Source of the DNA: RGIG3701 sp017403345
Lineage (GTDB): Bacteria; Planctomycetota; Planctomycetia; Pirellulales; Thermoguttaceae
Direction: 5' to 3'
Assembly: GCA_017403345.1 (NCBI GenBank)
Contig: JAFQOH010000079.1
Coordinates: 1 to 64,000, forward strand
DNA: 64,000 bases
Of the stretch, positions 11,101-18,185 are shown piece by piece (position 1 is the first letter of the stretch; every line of letters begins with the position of its first letter). The notes beneath the pieces are model-generated. The model was not told where the DNA came from. It did no database searches and worked only from the letters and a program-made list of their open reading frames with translations. Position numbers and translations under genes: made by a program.

Positions 11101-12844
11101 GGCTCCGCAGGCTCAGGCACAGCTCGCCGGCAAACTCACGCAGATGATGCTGCCGGGAAATCCCCTGGTCCTTGAGGCGGAAACGCTGGACGGCAAGCCG
11201 GTCAAAATTCAGGATTTCGTCGGAAAAACGGTCCTCGTGGACGTTTGGGCGACCTGGTGCGATCCGTGCTGCGCGGAAATTCCGAATATGCGCAAGGCGT
11301 ACGACGCATTCCATGACGCCGGGTTTGAGATCATCGGATTGAGTGTCGATTCCGACTTGGATCGGCTCAGGACTTTCGTTGAAAAAGAGCAGCTTCCGTG
11401 GATCGTCGCGGTGGAAAATATTCCGGAAGGTTCCGAGATCCAGAGTTTCTCTGACCGCTACGGCATCACGGGGATCCCCGCGATGTTTCTGGTCGGTGCG
11501 GATGGAAAGGTCCTTACGGTGAAGGCTCGCGGACGGCTGATGGAACTGCTCTCGGAGATCTACCCGGAAGCTGCCGCAAAAGCCGCGGAAGCCGAACGGA
11601 AAGCCGCCGAGGAGCTTGAAAATTCGCTGAAGCTGGATGCTCCGGAGGCGGAAGCACTTGAAAAGACGCTAGATGAAGACGTTTCGTCCCAGTCCATGAG
11701 CACGACAGAAAACTCAGTGGAAAACGCAGCGGACGGGCAGCTCCCGGCGGTTTTGGCGGAGTTCTCGAAGCTTCCGGAAACGGCGGACTTGGACACGATG
11801 CGGGATTTCCTCCAGCAGTGGGATCTGCGTGCCTACGAGGTCCAGACCGCACTGACGCAGATGGACGAAGCGAGTGCGTTCGCGCTGTTTGAAAAGATCA
11901 TGAAAGTGCGCGGTCAGGCTGCGGACGCCGTCATTGCGGATCCGAACGCCGGTGCGGAAGATCTGAAACTTGCTGTGGAGGTGAAGTCGGGCGTCATTCT
12001 GTTTCTGAATCAGCAGACGATGGACCTTGCGCAGGCAAATGCCGATTTTGATGCGCTCGTCAAGGTGCTGGATGCCCGGAATGCACAGGCAGCAGTCGTT
12101 CAGGCACAGGTCGCGCAGCTGATGGGGACGTCCCATTTCGCGGCGAAGATGCCTGGGCTTGAAGAAATGGAGCAGAAGCTGGATCGGCTTGCGGAGATCT
12201 GTGTTCGTGCGAAAGCGGCAAAGTGCATGGACGGCGACATGATGGGCCATTTCATGCAGATGGTCGTTTACGCGAATGACGTCGGAGTCACTCCGGAGAA
12301 GATCAACCGGACCTGTGCGGCTCTGCGCGATGCGGTCGTCGCGACGGGAGATCCGCAGCTGCTGAACACGGCAGACTTCCTCACCGGAATGGCGCGGCGT
12401 GCGACGCTTCCGGGAAAGAAGATGGAACTGGTCGGCGTGACGCTGGATGGGCAGGAAGTCGACATTCAGAAAGACTACGCGGGCAAAGTCGTGCTCGTGG
12501 ACTTCTGGGCGACGTGGTGCAATCCGTGCGTCATGGAACTCACGAATCTGGAACGCCAATACTATGCGAAGTACCACGAAAAGGGATTCGAGATCCTCGG
12601 ATTCAGCATCGACGTGGACCGGAATCAGCTGCGCGCTTTCCTCGAACGCCGTAAACTGCCATGGCAGACGATCCTGCAGAAAGACGGTGCGGCAGGCTGT
12701 GAGGAGCCGGTCTACTACTATGGGATCCAGGCGATCCCGTGCCTGATCCTCGTGGGACCGGACGGAAAAGTGATTCGCGAGATCCCGACGATGCGCCGGG
12801 ATGAAGTTCTCGTGGAAGAGCTGAAGAAGATCTACGGCGAATGA
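5165..12844 (+). CDS. Giant modular lipoprotein with two TlpA-like thioredoxin domains
   Basis: 2559-residue protein with a lipoprotein signal peptide (hydrophobic stretch then LTGC, Cys near residue 20), so it is expected to be anchored in a membrane facing the periplasm. Most of it is repeated helical, Glu/Ala-rich modules. Type A modules (about 230-250 residues, opening LPE... and containing AEDATEEQF-like phrases) begin near residues 60, 300, 565, 1115, 1550 and 2200. Type B modules (KLGNEDLNAYTAWQ-like) lie near 805, 1345 and 1840. Two thioredoxin-like domains follow: residues about 2000-2130 (WATWCDPC, C2032/C2035, cis-Pro in GIPAMF) and 2415-2559 (WATWCNPC, C2452/C2455, cis-Pro in AIPCLI). 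Low-complexity linkers include an APAEN repeat. The overall function is unknown; a thiol-redox role on the cell surface is inferred from the thioredoxin domains. Start ATG 5165 follows AAAGGAATTGAAAT. Confidence 0.85.
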   Translation: MKSNWKIMSLVVSTAALLTGCEPPVDRNAVTPDAAGTESTASADGAAVSAPASEGPRLTDASMEIIPEALKRFTQLPSEETAAAMAAYLDLVSSSEFQEAALSMLQAQENDEEARIGWMAAQKAIEENKKLATDLILGAADATEEQYRAALLLRLDELAFSNASPESLEVEMKVYRDRAAAGRFPKLANLADLQLESVRLAARASSLLGAEEPKPEDLDAFYADYTAQVEKVLEADMLSNYQLQMILGLAQAFQDKPERVLEVFKKLNAALEKRTEEKWTQLRTMVSQRVERLEREVKIQSTTPEQVKEFLAPYLQLPEEMTAKNCAAYLALFFTEEFRETVQTLFAVRNEEVEKAVVAEIKKVEENSRAAADAIFKAEDASEEEFRMALNVCLHLAMAYASPEEKVSLAELKERYTALQGEVEKSRFPHLAPKAACYAEACGILEKAEPFFMGEAQPTPEQKDALYPELTKLAESMLSSDTLDGLPMEVFMQCMGLYRTEKEKIRPLCETMIQGLEGKTGENAEMLLSTMKMQLAMLDAPQGMNGGNAGAQDSAPSEPELTPEQLEEAKKKLEAYTVLPEDRSAASLSQYVDSLDGPEFQALAVPLFQIQEKEHQDWLTETMGRRNDSLKEALVLICKAEDATEEQFKDALQFRLDIMRSEKMRKNIEPDYAALTEEVKASRFPALVSMVEIDAASQALMDAANALFTGDSEPTAEQKDELFVKFSAYLDKVLAAGKLEGPQLQVLMQVSTIFAEDNAKIGEFCTKMLKGLEGKTDEQSSQMREMFQKRLGEIEFLTKPMEFTAPEGTSLEDLKKLVTEKIEIIMRSMRSDVPSEKLAEFLAAVEKFGNADLTAYTGWQIGLIRLIPSLSGPDLDLQAFKTRYLECVKTGTEKDHFNLNCLQMCLQMAVVAWQKPGNELNAEGKEAVLEMFRALLPVCDQMKTPEAERFRQEIQSIIAELEKPAEVPNPLQHELPEMPAETAPENAAAPANTDALPEAIQLEDAPAENAPAENAPAENAPAENAPAENAPAENAPAEEVVTPSESTSAVEEEESFEEEKDAQTVEESAETVEAAETAEAAEVAETAEAAAAAAEAAEAAETAAPAVEIPAPILALITAPENATTAQLGDFLERLDQNMQEIMMQLGQSSDQTLLLAVFEKAMENANSASDQILAAEDAEKEVWEHAFAMKLGVVMTQDTQDPQTAPDLVNELQQLKTTVEKSKFPERAAAVEAMQKIMEFEQKTSALDLEDLGEEERAKLMSEVKTLSSEVIKACGDDDETVLQCLLSTMEFCFIDDVLQMEVVQILLDGMKEKEGAFWSEYTSRFEQLLERLKIQTQPIEFTVKDGAAQEELRAAVAEKTEMIFTSMQGTDLLKKMEELKAAVAKLGNEDLNAYTAWQTELCTIFQDAIGGMMEEAEEELEDGENAEEADGPELLAQLNGLADRAKSLKVSEADFMRMLQISISILNFAPGTPEEKAGFMEKLLELAKTYDSEEMKQLLPLLEQAAGSLRNPPEEDAETEAMPDPEAMAAQMEAMKAELDAATKPYLTLPENADAEKMAAFIEMFEGPEFEALVTAMQQFPDPQYAHAQFEQMVENLQTAVDFVLNAEDVSPEVLEKSLKMKLAWLSAEGTKEDAEALKAQIAKRELPRLTQLVECWEETQALREFIREKMQTGEITDADEAEFLTKAKELLQKCVEKKCFDGFQLSTVFAVSEILTAPEQKVEILQALREAVAAQKMEDGEMLDQLLAQKIAEIESAAKPENAEKQPETEAIPEAIDLDAGVSSESTSSMMGSASAAGEAEASSSAVTVSVSTADSAPAENGEAAGVSPEAAAEASELQIPQGATTEEIQQLVLKRMVEVLQSNPDQPMEKLMEVQKSVEKLGNEDVTQFAAWNIHYFHFFRVKLRQADRDADLNALSEDFVKIVRVGTKMRAFRTETLANTVQFAMYFASMLDEAHTKALLEAVTEALKSSSEPWAPQAQAQLAGKLTQMMLPGNPLVLEAETLDGKPVKIQDFVGKTVLVDVWATWCDPCCAEIPNMRKAYDAFHDAGFEIIGLSVDSDLDRLRTFVEKEQLPWIVAVENIPEGSEIQSFSDRYGITGIPAMFLVGADGKVLTVKARGRLMELLSEIYPEAAAKAAEAERKAAEELENSLKLDAPEAEALEKTLDEDVSSQSMSTTENSVENAADGQLPAVLAEFSKLPETADLDTMRDFLQQWDLRAYEVQTALTQMDEASAFALFEKIMKVRGQAADAVIADPNAGAEDLKLAVEVKSGVILFLNQQTMDLAQANADFDALVKVLDARNAQAAVVQAQVAQLMGTSHFAAKMPGLEEMEQKLDRLAEICVRAKAAKCMDGDMMGHFMQMVVYANDVGVTPEKINRTCAALRDAVVATGDPQLLNTADFLTGMARRATLPGKKMELVGVTLDGQEVDIQKDYAGKVVLVDFWATWCNPCVMELTNLERQYYAKYHEKGFEILGFSIDVDRNQLRAFLERRKLPWQTILQKDGAAGCEEPVYYYGIQAIPCLILVGPDGKVIREIPTMRRDEVLVEELKKIYGE
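8177..8278 (+). repeat. 15-bp coding tandem repeat (APAEN linker)
   Basis: Five identical copies of GCTCCGGCAGAAAAC (8177-8251) are followed by two diverged copies. They encode a Pro/Ala/Glu/Asn linker in the giant lipoprotein. A second Ala/Glu-rich run follows at about 8370-8480. Confidence 0.9.
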
Positions 12845-12904
12845 TGAAGTTTGGCTCAAAATGGGGCTTGCGCGTCCGATTTTGAGGCGGAATGGAGCGA
12901 AAGA

Positions 12905-12931
12905 CACGGGATCGCTGGTCTCGTGTTTTTC
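12905..12931 (+). terminator. Intrinsic terminator after the giant lipoprotein gene
   Basis: An 8-bp stem with one G-T pair (12905-12912 with 12920-12927), 7-nt loop and a T run, 60 bp past the stop codon. Confidence 0.65.
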
Positions 12932-13000
12932 GCGCTTTAAAGAAAAGTCCCAAAACGGGACGGGAAGTTTTTCTGTTTGGAGACGCAGGAGTTTTCTTGC

Positions 13001-13936
13001 ATGAAGATCATTTTGACGCTTGAGCAGTTTCCGATCTTTTGGCCGGGTGCGTATGGAAACAAAACGCAGAGAATGCCGGGGCTGGACGCATTCACGCTGG
13101 AAAGTACCGTTTTTGACCGGGCGTACAGTTCCCGTGCGGACGGACTTGAGACGCTTTTTCAGCTTTGGGAAGTGTGCGATTTTTCGGCGGAGCGGTTTGC
13201 GGGAAAGAAGGTCTTTCTTTCGGATCTGCCGGTGGATGCTCCCGATTTCTTTGATGCCGGGAAGACGGTGGACTCCGGGACATTTTTTTCGCAGGAAATT
13301 TCCGAAATGCTGGATCCTGCGGAAATGGCGGAGTCTGAAATTTCCGATCCAAAGAGCGTTGGGCTGGTTTGGATCCATTTTCAGGATTGGAGGCTTGAGG
13401 AACTGGACGCCTGGCTGATGAACGAAGCGAACCGCACCTGCGTCTTGGCCATTTTGGGGACCAGCGGGGAATTGCCGGAGGGGGATGTGCGTCTCTATTC
13501 GTCGGAGGTCCAGCTTCCGTGGTGGATCCGTTTTCCGGAGCCGTCTTTTGCCGGAACGCGTTCCCGGGAACTCGTGACGGACCGCGATTTCCAGAGGATC
13601 CTGGATGCGGGAAGTCCGGACGCAAAGTACCGGGAAAATCTTTTGATCCTGGCAGAAAACGCACGCTGGGCACTCGTGACGGAGGAGTGGTTCCTGACCG
13701 GATTTGAGCCGGAAAAAGCGGCAGAAAGCAGAGACTGCGGTTTTGAAAACGGCAGTTTTGAAGATCGCAGTTCGCGAGATGCGGATCGGATCGACTCGGA
13801 GCTGAGAGAGGTCGGTGAGGAAAATGTGCCGGAACTCTACTTCAAGCCATCCGACTGGTGGGACCAGAATGACGTGGCGAGCCGGTGCTTTGACGAAGTG
13901 CAGGAACTCCTGCGCCTGCGGGACTCGCTGAGCTGA
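13001..13936 (+). CDS. Degenerate sulfatase/alkaline-phosphatase-superfamily-like protein
   Basis: 311 residues, about 60% of normal sulfatase length. The N-terminus (MPGLDAFTLESTVFDRAYSS) resembles the sulfatase phrase TPNLDALA...F.NAY. The C-terminal half has PWWIRFPEPSFAGTRSRELVTDRDF, in the style of the late sulfatase segment that ends in a D..PT.L motif. The C/S-x-P-S-R formylglycine site that should follow the AYSS phrase is absent, so the protein is probably not an active sulfatase. The ATG at 13001 has GGAG 9 nt upstream; a TTG at 12977 would overlap that site and is rejected. Function unknown; family resemblance is moderate. It is convergent with the methylase gene. Confidence 0.6.
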   Translation: MKIILTLEQFPIFWPGAYGNKTQRMPGLDAFTLESTVFDRAYSSRADGLETLFQLWEVCDFSAERFAGKKVFLSDLPVDAPDFFDAGKTVDSGTFFSQEISEMLDPAEMAESEISDPKSVGLVWIHFQDWRLEELDAWLMNEANRTCVLAILGTSGELPEGDVRLYSSEVQLPWWIRFPEPSFAGTRSRELVTDRDFQRILDAGSPDAKYRENLLILAENARWALVTEEWFLTGFEPEKAAESRDCGFENGSFEDRSSRDADRIDSELREVGEENVPELYFKPSDWWDQNDVASRCFDEVQELLRLRDSLS

Positions 13937-14004
13937 AAAAGACGCGCAGCTCTGCTGAAAAACCGCGCAGACTTGGGGAGTGTGTGCGTCCCTGAAAACG
14001 GCGT

Positions 14005-16023
14005 TCAGGAGTAGAGGAAACGGAAATTCTGCGCCTGCGTCAGTCGGTGGAGGAGCTCCTCCTGGAGCGGAAACGTGAGTTCAAATCGGATCCCGCGCGG
14101 CGTCTCGTGGAACTCGTAGACCGCTTCCAGATCGGTCCATCCGTAGGCACGGAAGATCACGGACTCACTGGCGGCCGTGAGTTCTCGGAGGGCCTCAAGT
14201 TCCGGAGCGGGATCTTTCGGGTCGTGGAAGCGGTTTTGGAGGGCCGTCAGACCGCAGCGCCAGCGTTGGCAGAGTTCGCATCGAAGCTCAAAGAAGCGAA
14301 GATCCGCGAGTTTCAATTCCGGCAGCGCGAATGTGTCGAAACAGTCGGTCGGCGAGTAGCGGAGTTCCTTTCCGAGGGAACTGCTCGTTTCGCGGACCCA
14401 CGTTTCATGGACCCCGCTGTTGAGGAGAGCGAGAAGTTCGGGTGACTCAGTCGGAAAAAGGATCGTGGACTCGGAGTAGACGGCATCGGTCGGGACCCAG
14501 GTCGGTGCGAGAAATTTCGAGTGCCGCGTCTGGATGAGGAGCTTTTTCAGCTGTTTTTCCTGAATGGTCTTCATCAGGACGGGCCGTTTGTCGCCGAAAT
14601 GCCACCAGCGTTCCCGATGTGCGGCTCTTCGGGCATTTTGACGGACTGGAAGCACACGTTCCCGGACGATCGCAAGGGCCAGCGGATACTCTTCCGCCTG
14701 CTCGAGCGTCCAGTCGCGGAACGAGATGACGCAGCGCCGGGGAGTCATTTTCATCGGATCTGGCGCGGAAAAAATGTCGTCACCGGTGAAGTAGGGAAGG
14801 ACGACGTTCCGGTACTTTTCGTCTTTTTCCCAAAGAGTGCGAGCTTCCTCCATCGTGAGGATGAATCCTTTCGCCGCCAAAACGCAGCCTTGGTAGCAGA
14901 GCGTTTCGTTTTCCGGAAAACGGTAGGAGGTCAGCGACGAGTCAAGGTGCTTCAGAGAGGCAAAAATGCGCGGGACGCAGATCCCGTTCAGGACGGGGAG
15001 GAGTGGGGACGTGCGCGTTTTTCCTTTCGGAAAGTTCAGGTGGATCGCCGTGACGTGGACGGCCGCATTGCCGAGCCAGGGAAAGGAGTCGACCGAGTAG
15101 ATCTCTCCGCCGCGTGCAAGGATCGGATCCAGGCCGGTCTTCCGTGAGTCGCCTTCCGCGATGGAGTTGGTCATGAGGAGCCCGCAGACTCCGCCGGGTT
15201 TCAAAAAACGCTCGGCAAGATGGAGGAAGTAGACGCTCAAGTCGGCGTTTCCGCTTGCCCCGGGAAGGAACTCCTGCGTCAGGAACCGAAAGTATGCGTC
15301 GCCGAGCACTCTCCGTATCTTTCTTCCGCCGAGGTAGGGCGGGTTTCCGAGAACGGCATCGAATTTCGCGTTTTCTTCCGGGATCGGCAGTTTCAGACTG
15401 TCGGCGCAGTGCAAGTTTTCCGCAAATGCGCCTTCCGCCGCTTTTTCGTACGGAGCGCAGAATCTTTTCAGGACGGAGCGGGAGATCTCGACGGCCTGCG
15501 CGTCAATGTCCGTGCCGAAAAGACAGTTTTTTGTGATTTTTGCCGGAATTTCCGGATCCCAGCCCTCGTGAGCGCAGAGGAACTCCGTGAGCTGGAAGCA
15601 GGTCTCGAGCAGAAAAACGCCGGCGCCCAAGGCTGGGTCAAAGATTCGGAGCTGAAGGAGCTCTTCCGAATTTTTTGGAGAGCCGTTTTCCCGAAAAAGC
15701 AGAGGACGCAGCGTTTCCGTCACGATTTTGGACGCAGTTTCCAGCGGCGTGTAGTGCATCCCGATCCGGAGCGTCGGATCCTCGTGTTTTTCTTCGGATG
15801 TGCCGGTACGTTCTTCGTATGCGTAACCGATCCGAGCCAGTTCTTTGCGCAGTTCGCCAAGACGTTTCAGTTCCGAAGAAGCGTCTTTTTTTTTCGGCGG
15901 AATGGCTGAACTTTCGGCGAGATCTGCTGAACTTTCGGCGAGATCTGCTGAACTTTCGGCGAGATCTGCTGAACTTTCGGCGAGATCTGCTGGATTTTCG
16001 GCGAGAGGGACGTTTTTGTTCAT
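14005..16023 (-). CDS. Eco57I/TaqI-like N6-adenine DNA methyltransferase with N-terminal heptad repeats
   Basis: 672-residue protein of the class that combines an adenine methylase with a C-terminal DNA-recognition domain. The SAM-binding motif I is DPALGAGVFLLE. The catalytic motif IV is GNPPYLGGRK. C-terminal sequences (LAPTWVPTDAVYSESTILFP, LLALLNSG) fit a TaqI-like specificity domain. An N-terminal endonuclease motif is not evident, so it may be an orphan methylase or a component of a larger phage-resistance system; no partner genes are next to it. Residues 8-40 are four to five repeats of ADLAESS. The ATG at 16023 lies 7 bp after the DUF486 gene stop, so the two genes are probably co-transcribed. 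Confidence 0.75.
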   Translation of the reverse strand: MNKNVPLAENPADLAESSADLAESSADLAESSADLAESSAIPPKKKDASSELKRLGELRKELARIGYAYEERTGTSEEKHEDPTLRIGMHYTPLETASKIVTETLRPLLFRENGSPKNSEELLQLRIFDPALGAGVFLLETCFQLTEFLCAHEGWDPEIPAKITKNCLFGTDIDAQAVEISRSVLKRFCAPYEKAAEGAFAENLHCADSLKLPIPEENAKFDAVLGNPPYLGGRKIRRVLGDAYFRFLTQEFLPGASGNADLSVYFLHLAERFLKPGGVCGLLMTNSIAEGDSRKTGLDPILARGGEIYSVDSFPWLGNAAVHVTAIHLNFPKGKTRTSPLLPVLNGICVPRIFASLKHLDSSLTSYRFPENETLCYQGCVLAAKGFILTMEEARTLWEKDEKYRNVVLPYFTGDDIFSAPDPMKMTPRRCVISFRDWTLEQAEEYPLALAIVRERVLPVRQNARRAAHRERWWHFGDKRPVLMKTIQEKQLKKLLIQTRHSKFLAPTWVPTDAVYSESTILFPTESPELLALLNSGVHETWVRETSSSLGKELRYSPTDCFDTFALPELKLADLRFFELRCELCQRWRCGLTALQNRFHDPKDPAPELEALRELTAASESVIFRAYGWTDLEAVYEFHETPRGIRFELTFPLQEELLHRLTQAQNFRFLYS
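15908..15991 (-). repeat. 21-bp coding tandem repeat (ADLAESS units)
   Basis: Four perfect copies of a 21-bp unit (plus-strand reading GAACTTTCGGCGAGATCTGCT) followed by a partial copy. It keeps the frame and encodes the heptad repeat at the methylase N-terminus. Confidence 0.92.
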
Positions 16024-16030
16024 GAAATTC

Positions 16031-16375
16031 TCACACTTTGTCGCGGAAGATGAAAAAAACGGCTCCCAAAATGCAAAGCGCAGCCCAAAGGTAGTTCCAC
16101 GTCAGCGGCTTGTGCATGTAGAAAAGCACGAACGGCACGAAGACGCTCAGGCTGATGACTTCCTGAAGGATCTTGAGCTGCGGGAGTGTCAGAAAACCGT
16201 TTCCGAGGCGGTTCGCCGGCACCATGAGCGAGTATTCAAACAGTGCGATGCACCAGGAAAGCAGGACCACCTGCCAAAGCGGGGAATTCGCATGATTTTT
16301 CAGGTGCGCGTACCAGGCAAACGACATGAAGGTATTCGAGCAGATGAGCAGAAAAACGACCAGGTAAAATTTCAT
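16031..16375 (-). CDS. DUF486 family small membrane protein
   Basis: 114 residues with four predicted membrane segments (near residues 3-20, 35-52, 72-87 and 96-111). The pattern ICSNTFMSFAWYAHLK near the N-terminus and ALFEYSLMVPANRLG in the middle is characteristic of the DUF486 family, distantly related to drug/metabolite transporters; its function is unknown. Start ATG is at 16375; longer in-frame extension upstream runs into the phosphohexomutase gene and is not needed. It ends 7 bp before the methylase start. Confidence 0.85.
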   Translation of the reverse strand: MKFYLVVFLLICSNTFMSFAWYAHLKNHANSPLWQVVLLSWCIALFEYSLMVPANRLGNGFLTLPQLKILQEVISLSVFVPFVLFYMHKPLTWNYLWAALCILGAVFFIFRDKV

Positions 16376-16478
16376 GATGGTGTCCTGAATTGGATTCGCT
16401 AAAATACCGGACTGCAAAGGAACTGGGGGACGAATGGTCCCGTTCCTCTGCAGTTCATGGTGTGGAAATGAGTGGGGG

Positions 16479-17927
16479 TCAGTAGGCTTTTGCCATTTTG
16501 ACGACCGCCTTGCAGATCTTGTCCGCCTCTTTTTTCGTCGGAGCCTCCGCAAAGATCCGGACGATCGGCTCCGTGTTGCTCGGCCGAACGAGGAGCCAGC
16601 TGTTTTTCCACGCGAGACGCAGACCGTCCATTTCGTCCGTTTCCGCATCCTTGTACTTGGCGCGGATGTCCTCGTAAAGCGGCTCAAGGCAGTTTCTTGG
16701 TATCTCCGCCTTCGCTTTCGCCAGATAGTATTGCGGGAGTTCGGCAGCCAGTTCGCTCACCTTTTTCCCCGTCTTCGTCATCAGGTCAAGCACGAGAGCC
16801 ATTCCGAGGAAACTGTCGCGCACGAGACCGACTTTCGGATGGATCGGTCCGCCGTTGCCTTCGCCTCCGAACAGGGCTCCAACTTCCAGCATTTTGTCCG
16901 CGACGTTCGCTTCACCGACGGCACTCATGAAGTACTCCGCCCCGAAACGCTCCGCAATGTCCCGCGTCATCATGCTGGTGGAGCAGTTCGTCACGACGGG
17001 ACCTTTTTTCCCGCTCTGGAAAAGATCGAGCGCACAGAGGGCGACCGTGCATTCCTCACCGATGTAGGTTCCGTCCTCCGCCAAGATCGCGAGCCGGTCC
17101 GCATCCGGATCCTGGCAGAACCCGATGTCCGCCTGGTTTTCCGTCACGAGCGGACAGACTGACTTGAGATTTTCCGCCGTCGGCTCCGGCGTGTGCGCGA
17201 ATTTTCCATCCGGCTTCTCTTTTGCATCGGTGAAGGTCAGCGTGCACCCCAGCGCTTTCATCAAGACCGGCGCAAGGACGCTTCCCGCACCGTGATTGGA
17301 GTCCAAAAGTACCTTGAACTTCCGCTTTTTGATCGCTTTCACGTCCACGAGCTTCAAAATCGCGTCAATGTGCGGTTTCTGGAAAACTGCGGGTTTTGGG
17401 AGCTGCGGCACATCGTCTTCGAGGGGCTCCTCATCTTCCGCCTCGGTTTTCGCTTCAAACTCGGAATTAATGGCGAATTCCTCCTCCTTCAGCGTCCTGT
17501 AAAACCGTTTGACCCGCTCGCCGCTCTCTTTCGGAATGACTCGTCCCTCCTCGTTGAAGAGCTTCAGACCGTTCCACGGCTCCGGATTGTGGCTCGCAGT
17601 GATCATGACCCCGGCAGGCGCTCCCAAGTGACGGATCATGAACCCCAGCGTCGGCGTGGCGGCAACTCCGATATTCAGGACCTTCACCCCTGCCGCACGG
17701 AAACCTCGTTCCACTTCCTCCGCGATCCAGCCACCGCTCTCTCTTCCATCCGCCGCGATGAGGACCGTCTTTCCTTCCAGCCCGCCAGTCTCACGATACT
17801 TGAAACGCAGAAATTCCGCAAATGCAAAAACGTAGCACTGCACCACCTCCGGCGTCAAAGCGAATCCTGTCTGACCGCGAAGTCCGGAAACAGAAATGAT
17901 CAAAGGAACGGTTTTCTTTTCTTTCAT
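16479..17927 (-). CDS. Alpha-D-phosphohexomutase (phosphoglucosamine/phosphomanno-mutase)
   Basis: 482-residue mutase that interconverts hexose 1- and 6-phosphates. The phosphoserine loop is TASHNPEPWNGLK, the metal loop is DPDADRLAI, the sugar-binding loop is GEGNGGPI, and the phosphate-binding loop near the C-terminus is RPSNTEPIVRIF. Whether it is GlmM (peptidoglycan precursor) or a phosphomannomutase cannot be decided from the motifs. An acidic insertion (residues about 170-200) follows domain 1. The ATG at 17927 has no strong ribosome site upstream. It is first in a minus-strand group with the DUF486 and methylase genes (103-bp gap). Confidence 0.85.
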   Translation of the reverse strand: MKEKKTVPLIISVSGLRGQTGFALTPEVVQCYVFAFAEFLRFKYRETGGLEGKTVLIAADGRESGGWIAEEVERGFRAAGVKVLNIGVAATPTLGFMIRHLGAPAGVMITASHNPEPWNGLKLFNEEGRVIPKESGERVKRFYRTLKEEEFAINSEFEAKTEAEDEEPLEDDVPQLPKPAVFQKPHIDAILKLVDVKAIKKRKFKVLLDSNHGAGSVLAPVLMKALGCTLTFTDAKEKPDGKFAHTPEPTAENLKSVCPLVTENQADIGFCQDPDADRLAILAEDGTYIGEECTVALCALDLFQSGKKGPVVTNCSTSMMTRDIAERFGAEYFMSAVGEANVADKMLEVGALFGGEGNGGPIHPKVGLVRDSFLGMALVLDLMTKTGKKVSELAAELPQYYLAKAKAEIPRNCLEPLYEDIRAKYKDAETDEMDGLRLAWKNSWLLVRPSNTEPIVRIFAEAPTKKEADKICKAVVKMAKAY

Positions 17928-18014
17928 ATTTTTATTCCATGCGTTACGGAAAACGGAAGAAAATGGGGAAACAGTTGAATAAAAAAAGGTTCATCCGATA
18001 ACTGCATACTCCAT

Positions 18015-18185
18015 TCCACCACTGAAAACACCGAGAGATCCACAGAAAGACTCAGAAAGGAAACATGAAAAACATGAAAAACACGAAAAACACAAAAAGA
18101 TGCGAAATACACCCAAAGGCCGTTAAAAAATATTTTAACCCTTTCGTGTGTTTTCGTGTTCTCCGCGGAATTCGTGTCGAAATAT
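18015..18185. repeat. Dispersed intergenic repeat, copy 1 (self-complementary)
   Basis: The left part has CCACTGAAAACACCGAGAG and a series of CATGAAAAACACGAAAAAC phrases. The right part has TTTCGTGTGTTTTCGTG and GGAATTCGTGTCG, roughly the inverse complement. Similar phrases occur at 19430-19560 and 44400-44660. Confidence 0.6.

Noticed and set aside
11714..13378. Long minus-strand frame opposite the end of the giant lipoprotein and the sulfatase-like gene
   Set aside because: It is rich in Arg/His/Phe with no motifs and spans two well-supported plus-strand genes; the high third-position GC of those genes keeps the antisense frame open.
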